Assembly: GCA_039809105.1 (NCBI GenBank)
Contig: JBDHUJ010000032.1
Coordinates: 1 to 16,775 of the forward strand
Source: JBDHUJ01 sp039809105
GTDB lineage: Bacteria > Patescibacteriota > Saccharimonadia > Saccharimonadales > UBA4665
Direction of reading: 5' to 3'
Length of the DNA: 16,775 nucleotides
Every line of letters begins with the position of its first letter. Within the stretch, counting starts at the first letter, position 1. The notes beneath the pieces were generated by a model that was not told the DNA's origin, did not search any database, and was given only the letters and a program-made list of their open reading frames with translations. The position numbers were made by a program, and so were the translations under genes. This document shows positions 16,655 through 16,775 of the stretch, in pieces.

Positions 16655-16775
16655 GGTTCACTAAACTAAAACGGAACATCCCGTAAACTTGTAAGTGCAA
16701 ACCTAACAAGTACAGAGGAGATGTTCCAATGTCAAAACTACCAGATATTCCTGGGAATAAAAAGTGCTGGCTAGT
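16655..16775 (+). mobile_element. Insertion sequence end, right copy (partial)
   Basis: This is the same IS end as at 1-121, in inverted orientation: an identical 37-bp terminal repeat (16655-16691), a diverged spacer (16692-16713), then a conserved SD GAGGAG (16715-16720) and ORF start. The element continues beyond the window. Target-site duplications cannot be checked because only inner ends are present. Confidence 0.8.
16729..16775 (+). CDS. Probable transposase, N-terminal fragment (right copy)
   Basis: The ORF reads MSKLPDIPGNKKCWL and leaves the window after 15 full codons. It is identical at the protein level to the left copy. Transposase identity is inferred from its position behind an IS terminal repeat; no family motif is visible. 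Confidence 0.6.
   Translation, partial: MSKLPDIPGNKKCWL

Overview
The window reads as a chromosomal segment of a Patescibacteria/CPR bacterium, most likely Candidatus Saccharibacteria (TM7). GC content is moderate, the standard code fits (TGA is used as a stop in gatC, gatA and others), and genes are densely packed. The small surface proteins with an 'x-W-G-[VI]-[KS]-[VI]' ectodomain and a prepilin-like anchor are, from memory, typical of that group. The assignment comes from gene content and recollection of protein style, not from a search.

Layout. Both ends (1-121 and 16655-16775) carry the same insertion-sequence end in inverted orientation, each reaching 47 nt into the same outward-facing ORF. 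The sequence is therefore bounded by two IS copies and probably stops where an assembler could no longer tell them apart. From left to right: an unrecognised 413-aa gene (179-1420); a 406-bp gene-free stretch rich in palindromes; a LOG-family nucleotide-binding enzyme on the minus strand (1827-2564); three tandem paralogous surface proteins (2679-4620), one with an ordinary membrane anchor and two with type IV pilin-like anchors; uvrB (4708-6678); a two-gene unit of a HerA/VirB4-like ATPase and a hexapeptide-repeat solenoid protein (6755-9435); a decayed second copy of the last 71 bp of uvrB (9436-9506); a minus-strand alpha/beta hydrolase; the gatC-gatA-orf-gatB cluster (10519-14365), which makes the Glu/Asp-tRNA amidotransferase and contains a small membrane-anchored protein with a HEPN-like RNxxxH motif; a membrane protein overlapping a Nudix hydrolase gene; a clear terminator; and galU.

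How genes are expressed. First genes of transcription units (uvrB, the ATPase, gatC, the 14434 membrane protein, galU, and the LOG gene on the other strand) have a TANNNT -10 box 6-9 nt before the start codon and no Shine-Dalgarno, which suggests leaderless mRNAs. Downstream genes in the same units carry recognisable SD sequences.

Most interesting points. (1) The uvrB tail duplication brackets the ATPase-solenoid pair like an integration or recombination scar. (2) The solenoid protein has 18 gap-free hexapeptides with an unusual consensus. (3) Palindromic repeat elements are inserted in frame into gatA and probably gatB. (4) Three different 7-bp tandem arrays sit just upstream of genes. (5) The pilin-like anchor module is identical over 53 bp in two otherwise diverged paralogs. 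No tRNA, rRNA, CRISPR array, integrase or known defence system was seen.
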